64,000 nucleotides of DNA, from NCBI GenBank assembly GCA_037954235.1, contig JBBMOA010000002.1, positions 9,083,009 through 9,147,008 of the forward strand, in the 5' to 3' direction. Source of the stretch: Aulostomus chinensis. Lineage: Eukaryota > Chordata > Actinopteri > Syngnathiformes > Aulostomidae. This document shows, one piece after another, positions 27,640 through 40,689 of this stretch. The notes beneath the pieces were generated by a model. The model saw only the letters and a program-made list of their open reading frames with translations. It had not been told where the DNA came from and ran no database searches. A program made the translations under genes and the position numbers. How positions within the stretch are numbered: position 1 is the stretch's first letter; the number at the start of each line of letters is the position of its first letter.

Positions 27640-28008
27640 CAACGGTCAATTTAGAGTATCAATCAGCCTCGCCCTCTCTTGATGTCTTTGGACTGTGGGA
27701 GGAAGCTGGAGTACCAGAGAGAACCCACACAGGAACAGGGAGAACATGGAGACTCACACAGAAAGATCCTGTGCTGGAGCCGGGACTGGAACCTGGAACC
27801 TTCTTGCTGTGAGGCCACAGTGCTGACCACTGCACCACCATGCTGCACGAGAGAGTGAATGGTTGTCTGTCTCTATGTGTTGGTCCTGTGATGGACTGGT
27901 GACCCATCCAGGGTGAACGCCGCCTCTCGCCCGAAGGCAGCATGGATAGGATCCCCCGTGACCCTTAACAGGATAAGCAGTAGAAAATGGATGGACGGAT
28001 GGATGGAA
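27640..28008 (+). mobile_element. SINE A copy with inverted 5' half
   Basis: 27640-27845 is the reverse complement of the family's 5' half, running inward-out to the tRNA-like head (ends ccaccatgctgc). It is followed immediately by the 3' half in the forward direction (27850-28008: gtgaatggttgtctgtctct through the tail ggatggacggatggatgg). The break in the family sequence is at the same place in both halves, close to the tctaaattgac block, so together they make up nearly one full element. Confidence 0.75.
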
Positions 28009-28979
28009 ACAATCTCATCCATTGCTGTGGACCCTACACATGAATGAAGCTTGTCAGTGGGCATCTGCAAGTAACCAGTGCACCTTGTCAGCTTCTAGTC
28101 TGACAGAAATTATAATCAGATTTCAACCTCTAAAGTTGACCTATTCATTACCCAGATTTTTTGCCAAAATTTCAATTCAATACTTGTCACAGCCAAAATG
28201 GATGTATGCATTTAATTAAAATGAATGAATAAAATAAAAGAAGGAATTAATCTGATTTTCTTAATCTCTTGAAAGCTCTAAAATAAATTTATAGTCCACT
28301 AATTCATAATGTGATCAGGTGGCAGGGTTACAGTCACTTTTGCACGAGTGAAAAAAGAAATACAAATGAAGAGGCTCCAGTGACAGAACCACACTGGCAG
28401 AGGGGGTTTTACCAACAGAATATTTGTTTTGGCCTGCCGCCCATCAGTTTGCGTTTTAGCCCACCAAGGGAGCAGGTTTGGCCCCCCTGGTCTAAAGCCT
28501 GCAAGCCCCTGCACTATCAGGAGCGTGAGTATTGCCAGGGATTGAGCTTTGATGCTGGCAGTGACAGCCATCAGAGCAAAGCAGCAGGTGAGAATAATCT
28601 GTCTCCCACTCTGTGATTTATGGATGTAATTCCTCTGGTTCGACTCCAGTTGCAGGAGCATCCTTGAAGCAATCTGTGAGGGATAATATACTTTGGAGGA
28701 GGACCAGACAAATGAGAATGTTCGAGTGTGCGCCTCACGGGCTGTTTTTGACAGTTTCCTTGTGGACTTTTAATGCAGCACAGCAAACTAAATGATATGC
28801 ATGCTAATGAGACTGGAAAAAGCTCAACTAAACTCTGTCACCTTACGGATTATCAAACACCTCATCTCATCAAAGGTTATTAAAACAGAACCACCATTCC
28901 CTTCTCATCATCACAGTAAACCTCACCCCACCTTGAACCCGCTGCGATTACCCTCATCCTCCTTATGGCCACCCTGACG

Positions 28980-29190
28980 TTAATAAGTGAATCTAGTCAC
29001 AATTACAATTACAGAGAGTGATTCACCTCATCCCTGAAGTTCCAACCTCTACTCCTGAAACATGCAGCAGGTTCTGTAAATGGAACAATTAAGATAATTG
29101 ACTGTACAAGCCCCATTAACAAAGCCTGCTTGCAGCTCGGAGCAGCGATTAGATTAATTCTCATAATGGAAAAGCTCTTGTCCCTCCTTT
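28980..29190. promoter_or_regulatory. Candidate conserved non-coding element
   Basis: Contains cacaattacaattac, aattaagataattg, cccattaacaaagcc, gattagattaattctc and a Sox-like cctttgttctcc within 210 bp, without repeats. Confidence 0.25.
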
Positions 29191-29998
29191 GTTCTCCATT
29201 TTCACTGCCTCCTCACTCCTGGTGCCAGACATCTCTTGTGAGTGTTTCATATTGAACTAAGATAACGACTGACTGGACACTTTTATCGGGCACTGAAGGC
29301 AAAGGACAACACAGTCAATGCGAAGGTGAGAAACAGTTGGGGAGACAATGATGCCCCCTTCCCGCGGCTCACACCTGCACACGTGCAGGTTTTTCACACC
29401 TGGTTAATCTAGCAGAGAAAACTGATGGATCCTGTTATTAAAAGGTTACCGTTCCGTTCTTTTCCGTGTGTTGCGTCACGGTCCACGTCACAAACACAGT
29501 CACTGCGCTGGAGAGAAGTCAAAGGTGTTTCTCACAATGACATCTTGAGTTTGTGTACAGTCTCTAGCTGCATAGAGGAGTCAACCAAGGTTTTTTGGGC
29601 CAGTGGGAAAGTGGCTATACAGTCAAATTCAATAATTTCTCTGCTATAATAAGAACTCGCGCCAGGATAGACGCAAAAAGTGTCTCATTTGCCTGTTTGC
29701 AACTCACTTTAAGCAACACTATCAAATGCCTGGAAAGTCAAAACCACAATTTGCAGGCACGGAGGTGGCCAGAATGTTAAGTTGGTGTTTGGCAAGCACA
29801 TTGAGATCCTTAAAACATTTCCTCTTCCCTCTGCCATTTTCAGGAGGACATTTTGTTTGTGTTGGACACGAGGCTAAAGCTCCGCCAAGTTGCTGCTGAC
29901 ATGAATCTGCATGATCAGTGCTGACGCTAAAGCCTCCAGTGATTACATATAATAACGTAATAATGATAATGACTCAAAATGAATCGGAAATTCAATGT

Positions 29999-30050
29999 CA
30001 CGATGGGTTCTGGTTTTTATGATGGGTTCTGGTTTTTATGATGGGTAATG
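29999..30050. repeat. Short tandem repeat of about 20 bp
   Basis: gatgggttctggtttttat occurs twice in tandem, followed by a degenerate third unit gatgggtaatgggttttt. Confidence 0.9.
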
Positions 30051-30975
30051 GGTTTTTTTGCTGAGTTAATGAATTATAGGAATGAAATCTGTGTTGTGAT
30101 AATACCAAACAGTAGTAAGGAGGTCCGACAGTGAACATTGCTCCCATCAGACAGAGACGAGGATCCTCCTCAACAAAATAGAGGATATAAACAAAACCTG
30201 TTCATGTTGTGATGCAACATACATCCTAGAAACAAACAACAAAAAGCTCCTGATTCAGTTTGCTTGGAAATGGAAGCAGTCTGATTAATACCTGGAAAAC
30301 TATCAGACTCATCAGCAGACACACGCAGGTGACCGCTAGCGAGGGTTTAACAACAGAGATGCCATCTAGTACCTGTTAAGTCAATTTACCTTACAGTAAA
30401 TTCATCATGTAACAAAGTTTAACAGTTGCTGCTTTCCTCAAGTGCAGATACCAGAGGAGCACAGCAGAATGTGCAGGGCATACAGCGTGTAATCCAAGTG
30501 TTTTATCATGGCAGGCGATGTTAGTGCCAAGAAATAGACAGACATTCCAAATTTGACAGTTGACAAAGCGGACCAGTCACAACAAAGATCAGTGTCAAAT
30601 ACCATAATTTAGAATAAGTCTATATCAGTAATTCCATGAAAAAAAACAGATTCTTCTTATAAGTTTTCATGCATTTCTTTCTTTGAATATTGTATTTGTT
30701 AGATATAGTCTTGAATTAATCATGATTAATCACATGATAGGATTGTGATTAGCTTGCTCACATAATAACAGATAGAATTTAATGGAAGCACTAAACTGCT
30801 ACACGAGCTGCTAACTGCTACACTGCTCCTGTTACGAGTGGGAAGAAAAGTTTTTCTATGGATAGAAAAGCTAATGTGCTAATGCTAATGTTGTGCATGT
30901 GTGTAAAGTGGTTTTGGGTCTCTTGAAAGGTGTTTTAAAAGTTCCAGTTGTCATTATTATTAAGAGGAAACGTAA

Positions 30976-30986
30976 CCCCCCCCCCC

Positions 30987-31032
<46 letters not shown>

Positions 31033-31038
31033 AACACA
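30976..31038. repeat. Compound C12 - (CG)4 - (CA)n tract
   Basis: A run of 12 C is followed by A, alternating CG, then CA repeats with AAAC interruptions. Confidence 0.93.
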
Positions 31039-31363
31039 AAACATGTTAGCAAAACAGCACAAAAAAACAAGAATGGCAGAAATGAGCATCCTCCAGTCAG
31101 TGGCGGAGTGATATTCCAAGTGATGAGGCCATCTCAGCAGGGGCAGGTTTGCTGTCATGTCCAGCACTGCGGTTCAGTTCTTGTCTTGTATGTGCGTCTC
31201 CTCTTTCCTCTTTCCAGTCAAGCAGAAAGACGGTCGTGGTATTATGAACTTTGTGCGTCTGTTGTTGTTTTTTTAATGGCAGTAGAACTAATTCTGTCAT
31301 GCTACATCCAAGACCTTTCATTTAGTTCAATGTGAGACTGAGGGAAGTTTTGGGTTTCAAGAA

Positions 31364-31365
<2 letters not shown>

Positions 31366-31404
<39 letters not shown>
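31366..31404. repeat. (AC)n microsatellite, 39 bp
   Basis: Perfect AC tract between unique sequence. Confidence 0.95.
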
Positions 31405-31405
<1 letters not shown>

Positions 31406-32228
31406 CATGGCTCTATGTGTGTGAGACCACCCAGAGGTTGTGCATCATCGTCTTACACTCTGACACCTCTCAATACCGCTGCCTCTCAAGGCCTGGCACC
31501 GGCCCCTCCAGTGTGGATGGAGGTTTGGACTGAAGCTTGAGCTATTAAATTTTCCTTTTCTTCAGATGTTATTCTACCCAACAGCAGGTTCTCCTCTCTG
31601 TGGTCAGTGCTTGTCCAACTCGCTCAAGAATGATATGCATCCCTCGGCCGCTCGCTCCAGCAGCCCCCAGCCAACTGGTCAGGTTGAGCTGCCAACAGCA
31701 GGAATGCTGGCAAAGTGTCTGTGCTTACTGGATACAGGTTTAGAGATAATAAAAACAACATCATCTTGAAAAAAAGCCATGAGACACAATACCACAGTAG
31801 CAAATTATAAAACATATTACTTACCAGAGAAAAAGCACCATTTTTTTTTCATTTCAAGGAAACAAGAGTACGCAGCTGCTTAACGTTTGTCCTGCCCTGA
31901 CCATCTGCAGTAAGAGCCGGTCCATGAGGTCTGAAACAGAAGACAAACCAAATACCTTCTGAGTCAACACAACCTTGATCCCCCCTGCAGCTGGAAAACA
32001 AATAAACACGGGCTTACAAGAGGCAGCCCCGACGAATCCACTCAGGAATTTCAAATACTTCTGAATTTATTTTCCGTGAGGTCTTTTGAGAAATCCATGC
32101 AATCAAAGAGGTCAGTTTAGCTTGGAAGGAGAGAAGTTATTAAGTAAATATTTTCAGGGAAGCTGGTCATATTTGAAATGGAATGGCTTTCCTCTTCACC
32201 CTCTGCCCTCTGTTTTCACAACGCATGC

Positions 32229-32231
<3 letters not shown>

Positions 32232-32281
<50 letters not shown>
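32232..32281. repeat. (AC)n microsatellite, 50 bp
   Basis: Perfect tract in the gene-poor region. It lies inside a 200-codon open frame that is not coding. Confidence 0.97.
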
Positions 32282-32285
<4 letters not shown>

Positions 32286-33594
32286 TCATATTGAGCATAC
32301 ACACCAAGTTGAGACACTAAAACATGCACAATCGTCTTTTCTTCATCCGTTTTTTTCCTGGACTGATCAGTGCTGCAACCCTGCTGCCAGACCCACTGAC
32401 ATGCTTGTTTATTTTTCCCATGCCCACTTTAAATTCCAGCTTTTCGCCCTCACTGAAAAGCCCTGTGTGAGTCTGGCCAGGAGGACAAAAAAGGTAGGAA
32501 AATATCAACAAGTCAGCATTTACATCAGAACAAAAACAAATGAGCCCAGGAGAAAGGAGCTGCTGAGGAGGTCCAGGGATTTTTTTTTTTTTTTTTTTTT
32601 TGCACAAGAAATCCTTCTCATGTGGCTTCAGGCATCCTGCCAGCCAAATCTAATATGGATTTATATACAAAGAAAGTGCCTAGTTTAACATAATGAATAT
32701 TTAATCATGCATGGACCCTATAAAGCAATTTTGCAGAAATAATTGAAAGCAGACTTTGTCTCAAGGCTTGAACAAAAAAAAAAAAAAGGCAACAGCTAAA
32801 CTGTTGACCCCAAGGAGCCTGAAAATCCCACGCTGGATTAAATGTTTACACTGCTGGCGTACACTTTGATAAATGAGGTTAGGAACCTGGGGTGGAATCA
32901 ATGGGTGTTAAATCTGCAGATTCTGTCGGGGCGAGAGAACACACGGATGCCGAGCTGCACACATGACACATGCACTTGTTGGACAGCTTCATCCTCGGCT
33001 GTCTTCTCAACACCATTAACACTGCGTGTGATTGTGCATCCGCTCAGTCACTGGACCGTGACTCAGACCGGGGAAAGACCGAATACCAAACCACCTGCAA
33101 GAAATCCACATTTGCCCTTTCAGAAGAATTCTTACACGCTGTTTATTTCCCGTCATGTGAATGCAAGCTGATGAAAACATCCAGCTGTTACTGCCGCTGA
33201 GAGCAGCAGGACATTGGACCGAAGGAGCTTCAGATACTCATGGCGCGATGAACGATGTCGGTCCCCACGTTCGCCCCACCAAGTGAGAGAAATTAGAGGA
33301 GAGTAAAGCCGAAGTGCGCGATACAGATTCACAGCAGGCACGGTACAATTTCAGCTCAGGAGAAATATTAGATTTGATGAAACACTCTCCACAAGTCAGA
33401 CTTTTGGGCAGTTCTCTGCTTTTGAAATTATTAGCTTTTGTAATAGAATTACTGAATTGACAGTGGTGATAAGTCTGCATGTCCTTAGGACACAGAAAAA
33501 TACACCAAATAGCTAAACTTGTATAAAAAGAAGGGGAGAGACATAAGCGGATTTGACAGAAAGTGTTCACTTATGCAAAATAAAACAGGTTATC

Positions 33595-33725
33595 AGGTCT
33601 ATTTGGTGATTCCTCGGCACCCTTAATAAATCAGCTTAGGGTGCGGCCTAATGGCTTCATTCGCTCCACAAATCTCTGCACTGCAATAACATGCGCCAAC
33701 GAGCGCAGATTAATTTAATAACTCT
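33595..33725. promoter_or_regulatory. Candidate conserved non-coding element
   Basis: Low-repeat segment with ccttaataaatcagc, gcctaatggcttc and gcagattaatttaataac. By-eye call only. Confidence 0.2.
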
Positions 33726-34989
33726 TTAATATTCTCAGTGAAAAAGAACAGAAGACCAGCGAGTCCAGAGCATATGGGGTGGGCGGTGAAGGGGGATATC
33801 TGTGGAAGAGGATATTGCAGCAGCAACAGATTGAATATTACATAATGATGTAATTTATATTCCATTCGAAGTGCTAGCTTCCCAGACTGGAGACTCAAAG
33901 AGAGCTGGGGATTTGTCTGCGAGTTTAATGGGGAGAGAAAAAGTTTGTGGGAACAGAGTGTATGAATAAGAAAGATGGCCACAGAGTTACGGTGCAAGAT
34001 TGTCTGGCTCAGCCTGTCTGACCGCCTACCACGCGATAACGGCACCTCCATACGAATAGCAGACTGACATCGTCGATCGCACCTTCATCACTGAGTGTTG
34101 TTTATTCTCTCGGAAAAGTGAATGTAGGTTACGCCTGGAAGTTAGCTGTCCTGACTCAAACCTCTCTTACGCGGCTACCACAGAGGAAAACAAGTGTCAC
34201 GAACAAGAGTGCAGACGGGCTCAAGCCTCAGAGACTTTTATCAAGAACACAGCTGATATTAGCATTTAAAGAGGTGGTGCTTTTTACTATCTCAGTCTGA
34301 GGTGACAAGACAGAGACAAATTCAGTTGTGGTGTTGGCAGACCACCTGGAGCTGTGTGATTCCTATCAAAAGTGACTGGGGTCGTTAGGGTGAAGCTCAG
34401 AGTGATGGATGGTACACACCGTCGGTGTGGGGTCACACTCGTGTTCTTGATTTGTACGGCGAGTACAGACGAAGAAATCGACATATATTACGAATTGCGC
34501 TATTTATCCAAGGACTGTTGAGTGGGGCCTGGTGATAGCGAGGTAACTGGGGGGGTGATCAGCCTTCACCTATCATACATTATTTCTCAGCAGTACTAAA
34601 CGCAGGCTGAAAACGACAACGGTAGAGAAAACTTGTGAGTCCAGGGCGGGCTGGCGCAGGGCTGCTGCTGTTACGCTGAGTGCTGCTTGTCTGCAGATTC
34701 CCAACCGTTGAGCGCGCAACTGAAGTGATCACTACGTTGTGAAGACAAAGGCAAAGTATGATTGAATTGTCTTTCAAAGCCTCATCCACCTGCATCGGCC
34801 GTCTACAGATTGTATGTTTGCTTTAACTCAGTGTTTAAACATCAAAAAGGGTTCAAATATCAAGCAATTTAAATTAAATGTAGAGAAACCATGTTTTTAG
34901 GAGGTATAATAACGAGGAAGAGGACTTGCAACATGGCGAAGGCCTTATTAGCATGTTTGTTTGTTGTTGTTGATGTTTTTGTGATTGTT

Positions 34990-35440
34990 TTTAACTGAAC
35001 GTGACCTACTTTGGTCCTGGATTGCTTCATGATGTCCTGTTACAGTGCCATGATCTCTGTCTCATGTTCCTGTTTTACTTTGTTGTCATGTCCTGTCTTC
35101 CTGTGCTCCCTCCCGTGATGACCTCATGTGTCTCACCTGTGTTCACTGCACCACCTGTGTCTCATTTCCCCCTGCGTATTAAACCCCTGTGTTTCCCACT
35201 GGCTCTCGACAGATCATTGTGTTTGTGCTTGGTTTCGTCACGGCCCCAGCGCCTCAGCGTGTCCAGGAAGTTTAGTTTTCAGCCTTGTTTTGTTACATTG
35301 TACTCATCTTAGGCCTGTTGACCCCTTTGTTTGATGCTGAGGTTTTTACTTTGCCTTTTGGTTAAATACTTCTTGTTGAACCCCTGCTGTCTGCACTTGG
35401 TCCTGTTTCCCTGCCTAACACCCCTGTGACATAAAGGAAT
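34990..35440 (+). repeat. Probable interspersed repeat, C/T-rich
   Basis: Repeated cctgt/tgtctc motifs, ending near aacacccctgtgaca. The composition is unlike the flanks and resembles a common teleost dispersed repeat. Open frames on the plus strand here reflect C/T bias. Confidence 0.35.
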
Positions 35441-36698
35441 ATGAAACTGTGGGTAGGACAAGATAAGCTCAGCTTCTTCCTGCTCTATTTCAGACATTGT
35501 TATTAATGAGCTACAATGAAATGCGTGTGTGTGTGTGTGTGTACAGTATGTAACTGAATTCTTTTTTTTTTGCTAATTTCTATAAATTGTCTTTGCATTT
35601 TCTACCTTTTTAAAAACTTAGAAATAATCAAATAACTTTTATGCTTGGTCTTAAATTTACAATATTCCCTTGATTCATATTGTTAGGGGGAAAAAAAAAA
35701 CCTACCGTGTGTGTGTTAAATTACAAAGACTTAATTGTTTTTTTTTTCTGTTTTCAAAGAAGGAAAAAAAACATGGAGGATCAGATTCCATTAAAGTGGA
35801 TCGAGTAGAGCGCTGATAACCAGTTGATTCCTATCAAACTTTAGAGTGTTGAGGGTGCATTGTTCAACTGAGGCCACAGACCTGCATGGAGGAGCAGACG
35901 CTGGTATAAACGGACCCATTCAGACTCTGGACTCTGTGCTGCGAGAGTCTCTGGAGTCTCCTGAAGCCTTGACAAAAGTCTGGACTGTTTTAACATATTG
36001 ATGTTTTTGTAATATAAGTGTTAACATGATGTATTGCATCCTGACAAAATGAATGCACAACAAACGTGCAAAGAAAAGTAATGATGTCAAGACGAGTACT
36101 TCAGGATATACAGTATTAACTCCAGAGGGAGTCAATACGACGTGAAGAACATTTAGTGTGTATCAATGCGTGACTTATTTGTTCTTTTTGGACAAACGTC
36201 TGTGCTTACATGAACACCAATGTCCGACACACGTCACATGGTTGGATGACCAATAGTGTTTGTGTAGCTAGCGATCGTACGTGACAGCAAATGTAGACGG
36301 TGTTGATGCAAATCAACTCCTCCTCCAACCACAGTGAGGGTTGGATGTGCGACACCTCAGCACGCACGCTGATTCCAGGTCTCCTCACGAGGGGTTCTGT
36401 TTCTCAGGTGGGTTCATCAAATAACTCTCGTGAGAATTAATGTATTAAAGAAAAAGAAATCACCAAAGCACCTTCACTTTGAGTCGACTAAAACATTGTT
36501 CTGAAAAATGCATGATAAGGCATGTCCCTGCTCTCAGAGAAATGTGGCGATCTGGTGGAACACTACAGGGACAGTTAAACTGAGAACAGTTTGTGTGGCA
36601 GCAGTTCAGTTTAGACAGAGCACCGCAGTTCTTATGCTGAGAATAGCAGAATAACACACCTGCATCCATGTTCAACCAATCAGATGGCAAAGTGGTGC

Positions 36699-36714
36699 GG
36701 GGGGGGGGGGGGGG
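36699..36714. repeat. G16 homopolymer
   Basis: Sixteen G followed by tcgggg; G-quadruplex-capable on the plus strand. Confidence 0.93.
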
Positions 36715-37771
36715 TCGGGGGCTTGGAGAGAATAAGAGACCTTCCAGACATTTTAATGAGAATTTGCTCCATTTGGCAGTTGCCTGCAGCAAAGGTCTCC
36801 CATCTGTTTCTTGTTGGAGTCAAAGTCAACAGATTGGAGGGGACGGCAAGGAAGTAGAAGAATCAGTGGACCACAGTGACATCCTATGGCAGCAGGTGAT
36901 ATCACAGGGGAGAGTGGAGGGAGGGATGATGGCGGGAGGGATGGATATCAGAGATAGGAGGAAGTAATTCATGTAATGTAGTCAGCAGTGATACAACTTT
37001 GTGGTGGTATTTTTTGTTTTCTTCATATTGGTTCTCAGAAACACATACCACTAATATTACTACTTATATTACTACCGTTATTACCGCTTCTACTACGACT
37101 ACTACTATTAGGAAATGAAAGTTCACATCTGGGACTCTTATTTGCTATATTTTCTCATGAGCTAAACTGTCCCTGCTGTCTCAGGCTGATCTTGATGTTG
37201 ACCTAACATGTAAAAGGCCCGCAGAGAAAAAAAAAGGCAGCTCAATTCTGAGAAGTCACACTTGAATGCAAGCATCTCTTTAAATGTGTGTTGTGTGTTA
37301 AGTGTTATGTAACACGAGACCAACAGCACACTAACAAAATCTGGTTTTGGTTTGTAATCACTTCTTTATCACATGACCCAGAATAGTCTGAGCTGTGTCC
37401 TTGTGTTCTCCCTGTCAGAGGAACATGGGAATCGACCGGCAGTGACAAAAGATTTGTTTGCGTATGAAGTGAAGGTGATTTGTGGAGGAAGATCAAACAC
37501 TAAAAGGTCAATGTTGACCCTGTTAAAGCGCTCGACAAAGAACGACATCAGTTGTTATATTAATGTGTGTGTGTTTAAGCTAGGTACACACATGTTGTGC
37601 GTGTGTGTGTGTGTGTGACAGGCGTCTGATGCATGTAAACAAGCTCACTAGTGGCTGTCACCTGTAGAGGATGTTCCTGTTTTACCCAGAACAAAAGCTC
37701 GACCTTTAACTGGGAACCATAGATAGTAGGGCATTAACACAGGCCACATACAACCTTATCTCAGTTCCAGC

Positions 37772-37800
<29 letters not shown>
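37772..37800. repeat. (CA)n microsatellite
   Basis: 29-bp tract about 100 bp left of the 1-kb TG-rich array. Confidence 0.93.
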
Positions 37801-37804
<4 letters not shown>

Positions 37805-37907
37805 GGGAACCCATTTTATCCATCCATTCATCCATCTGTCTCTTTATGTGGACCGGTGATGGACTGGTAACCTGGATGGATGGACCATAGCCTCATGTTA
37901 CACTCTA

Positions 37908-38920
37908 CGTATGGATGTGTGTATATGAGTGCTTATGTATGTATGTGTATGCATGATTGTACATGTATGTGTGCATGTATACATGCGTGTGGAATATGTA
38001 TGTCTGTATGTGTGCATGTATGTATTTGTGTGTGCATGTGCGCTTGTGTGTATGTATGTAAATATGAGTGTGTGCATGTGTGTATCCATGTGAGCGTGCA
38101 TGTGTGTATCCATGTGAGCGTGCATGTGTGTATCCATGTGAGCGTGCATGTGTGTATGTATGTGTGTGCATGTGCGCTTGTGTGTATGTATGTAAATGAG
38201 TGTGTGTGTGTGTATCCATGTGAGTGTGCATGTGTGTATGAATGTGTGTGCATGTGCGCTTGTGTGTATGTATGTAAATGAGTGCGCGTGTATCCATGTG
38301 AGCGTGCATGTGTGTGCATGTGCACTTGTGTGTATGTATGTAAATATGAGTGTGAGCATGTGTGCATCCATGAGTGTGCAAGTGTGTATGTGTGTGCATG
38401 TGCACTTGTGTGTATGTATGTAAATATGAGTGTGCGTATGTGTGCATGAATGTTTGCACATGTGTGCTTGTGTGTATGTATGTGTGAGCACATATGTGTC
38501 TGTGCTGGTGCGTGTGTGTGTACGTATGTATGTGTGTGCACGTGTGTATGTATGTTTGTATATGTGTGCTTGTGCGTATGTGTGTACGTATGTATATGTG
38601 TGCACGTGTGTATGTATGTGTGCTTGTGCGTATGTATGTGTGCTTGTGCGTATGTGTGTACGTATGTATGTGTGCTTGTGCGTATGTATGTGCATGTACT
38701 GTATGTTTGTGTGTGCACGTGTGTATTTATGTTTGTATATGTGTGCTTGTGCGTATGTATGTGTGTGCATGTATGTTTGTGTGTGTGCATGTGTGTATGT
38801 TTGTATATGTGTGCTTGTGCGTATGTTTGTACATACGTATGTGTGCGCATGTGTGTATGTATGTTTGTATATGTGTGCTTGTGCGTATGTATGTGTGTGT
38901 GCACCTGTGTCTGTACATGA
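37908..38920. repeat. 1-kb TG/ATG-rich tandem array with higher-order units
   Basis: Nearly pure alternating T/G with A and C interruptions (tgtgtatgtatg, gtgcatgtgc). The left part repeats cttgtgtgtatgtatgtaaa at about 38045, 38178, 38258, 38327 and 38405. A 24-bp unit tgtgtatccatgtgagcgtg is tandem at about 38085-38155. The right part (from about 38500) uses a different unit with tatatgtgtgcttgtgcgta. Long open frames on both strands are an effect of the repeat. Confidence 0.9.
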
Positions 38921-40195
38921 TGTCATGTTGAGTCTCGGAGGTCTCACCTGGCTGACCCATCAAACCTGTGGCTCAAGCACCATGGTGCTCATCAGCAGAT
39001 GTGAACGCTGGTGTCAGGAGCTCTGACTGCTTCACCAGCATCTCCAGTCGCCTGAGTCGACTTCCACTTCAGGTTCCTTCAAAGAATGAAATGCCTTCTT
39101 CAGACTGCAGGCAAAAATCTGAAGTGTTTCTTAAATCAGGTCTTTTTCTCATCCCCAAGCTAATTAGGGGGTTGCCATGGTAATGGCTTAGGTGTCAGTA
39201 ACTCTGTATGTGGATTTTTTTTGCACTACAGTGACAAAATAGAGCCCCGTTTCCTCCATCTTGAAAGACATCTCTTGATTTCAGCTTTGACAAGGACCTA
39301 GAAATTGAATGGAAAACAATGGAACCTGGAATCATGCCACCATTGACTACTCTACATACACACACACACACACACATATGTGTTGACTACTGTCCAACAT
39401 CGATGTCATTTAGAACATGAAGGTTTAAATCAATATCTTTGCTGCAAAACAAAAAAATGGAATTCAGGTGCTAAGAACTTTGGTGGGAACATCAAAAACA
39501 CACACTGATGGATGAAGCCAAAGATGAAGGTAAAGCAGCCTGGTGTCTTCACCTCTGTCGGTTCAACCCCTCAGCATTGTGTTCACGTGAAGCAAATTAC
39601 AACAGAGAACGCTTGACATGGTGAGAGTGAACGGACATCAAACCATCCATGACGCGTGTTCCATCTCTTTAATAACGACGTAGACCAGCCCTGAGCTGAT
39701 GCGTCAGCTCTAACCTGCTGCTGGGGGATTCATGCTTGTTCAGCAGCCTCGAGCACTGAATCCTGACACAAACCAGGAGTCTTCACCAACTGCCAGATGT
39801 CTGGCTGCACTCTGCTTGCCCAGTTTGGATCCTATTCAGGATCTGGTGTTCCCACAGAGGAACCTGAAAATCAGTTTCCCTCTATAAAGGATCAACTTTA
39901 GCACCCCTGGTCTGATCAGGGAGGAACGGGAGAAGATGAAAAATAAAATAGTTTCTGTGTCACTCCAGAGGGTAGAAAAAAAAAAACAATTTCTGGAGCT
40001 TTCCACTGCAATGGCCTGTCTTTATCAACAGCATGAGCTGCACTTAAGTTTTCATTGCTAGGTTAGTTGCAACACTGAGTCAAAGGAAAACTCAGAAACA
40101 GGATGTTATCACTGGCAAAGACACACACACACACACACACACTCTTCTCATGTGTTTTGGTTCTAACATTTAAATGTATACTATTTAATTACCTC
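38921..40195. other. No gene recognised
   Basis: Unique sequence between the TG-rich array and the SINE A copy, with short (AC)n tracts near 39357 and 40121. Confidence 0.5.
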
Positions 40196-40523
40196 TGGGT
40201 AGCACGGTGGTGCAGTGGTCAGCACTGTGGCCTCACAGCAAGAGGGTTCCAGGTTCCAGTCCCGGCTCCAGCACAGGATCTTTCTGTGTGGAGTCTCCAT
40301 GTTCTCCCTGTTCCTGTGTGGGTTCTCCAGCTTCCTCCCACAGTCCAAAGACATCAAGAGGGGACGAGGCTGATTGATACTCTAAATTGACTGTAGGTGT
40401 GACTGAGTGTGAATGGTTGTCTGTCTCTATGTGTTGGTCCTGTGATGGACTGGTGACCTGTCCAGGCTGAACCCCACCTCTCGCCTGAAGGCTGCTGGGA
40501 TAGCACCCAGTGACGTGTCCCTG
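40196..40523 (+). mobile_element. SINE A copy, plus orientation
   Basis: Begins gggtagcacggtggtgcagt and runs through gcctcacagcaagagggttc, the cacagtccaaagacatc block, and the tail gatggactggtgacctgtcc. Box B has decayed (ggttccagtcccgg). The 3' end is degraded near 40520, and no clear target-site duplication was seen. Confidence 0.8.
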
Positions 40524-40689
40524 TGACAGTAACCTTTGACCACCAAAATCTTTTCAGCCACTCTCTCAGGGTGTTACTGAGATATCAACTCATTCACAAT
40601 GGTGCATACAGACAACCTAAAAAACACTGCCTCTGGTCTGCAGCACACAGATGCATAGAAACTAATGTTTGGCGTGTATGAGCGAGTGT

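Larger units (their letters stand above)
28009..34989. other. Gene-poor interval with several (AC)n tracts
   Basis: Contains CA-type tracts near 31.0, 31.4 and 32.2 kb, T22 at 32580-32601, and two candidate non-coding elements. No exon recognised. Confidence 0.5.
35441..37907. other. No gene recognised
   Basis: Includes G16, small TG/CA tracts and otherwise unassigned sequence. Confidence 0.5.

Noticed and set aside
32086..32688. A 200-codon plus-strand open frame
   Set aside because: It runs through a (CA)n tract and a T22 run, and neither side resembles a known family or has exon-like boundaries.
37898..38947. A 349-codon open frame and several others on both strands
   Set aside because: They lie wholly in the TG/ATG-rich tandem array. 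The predicted proteins are His/Thr or Cys/Val repeats, open in several frames at once, which marks repeat DNA.
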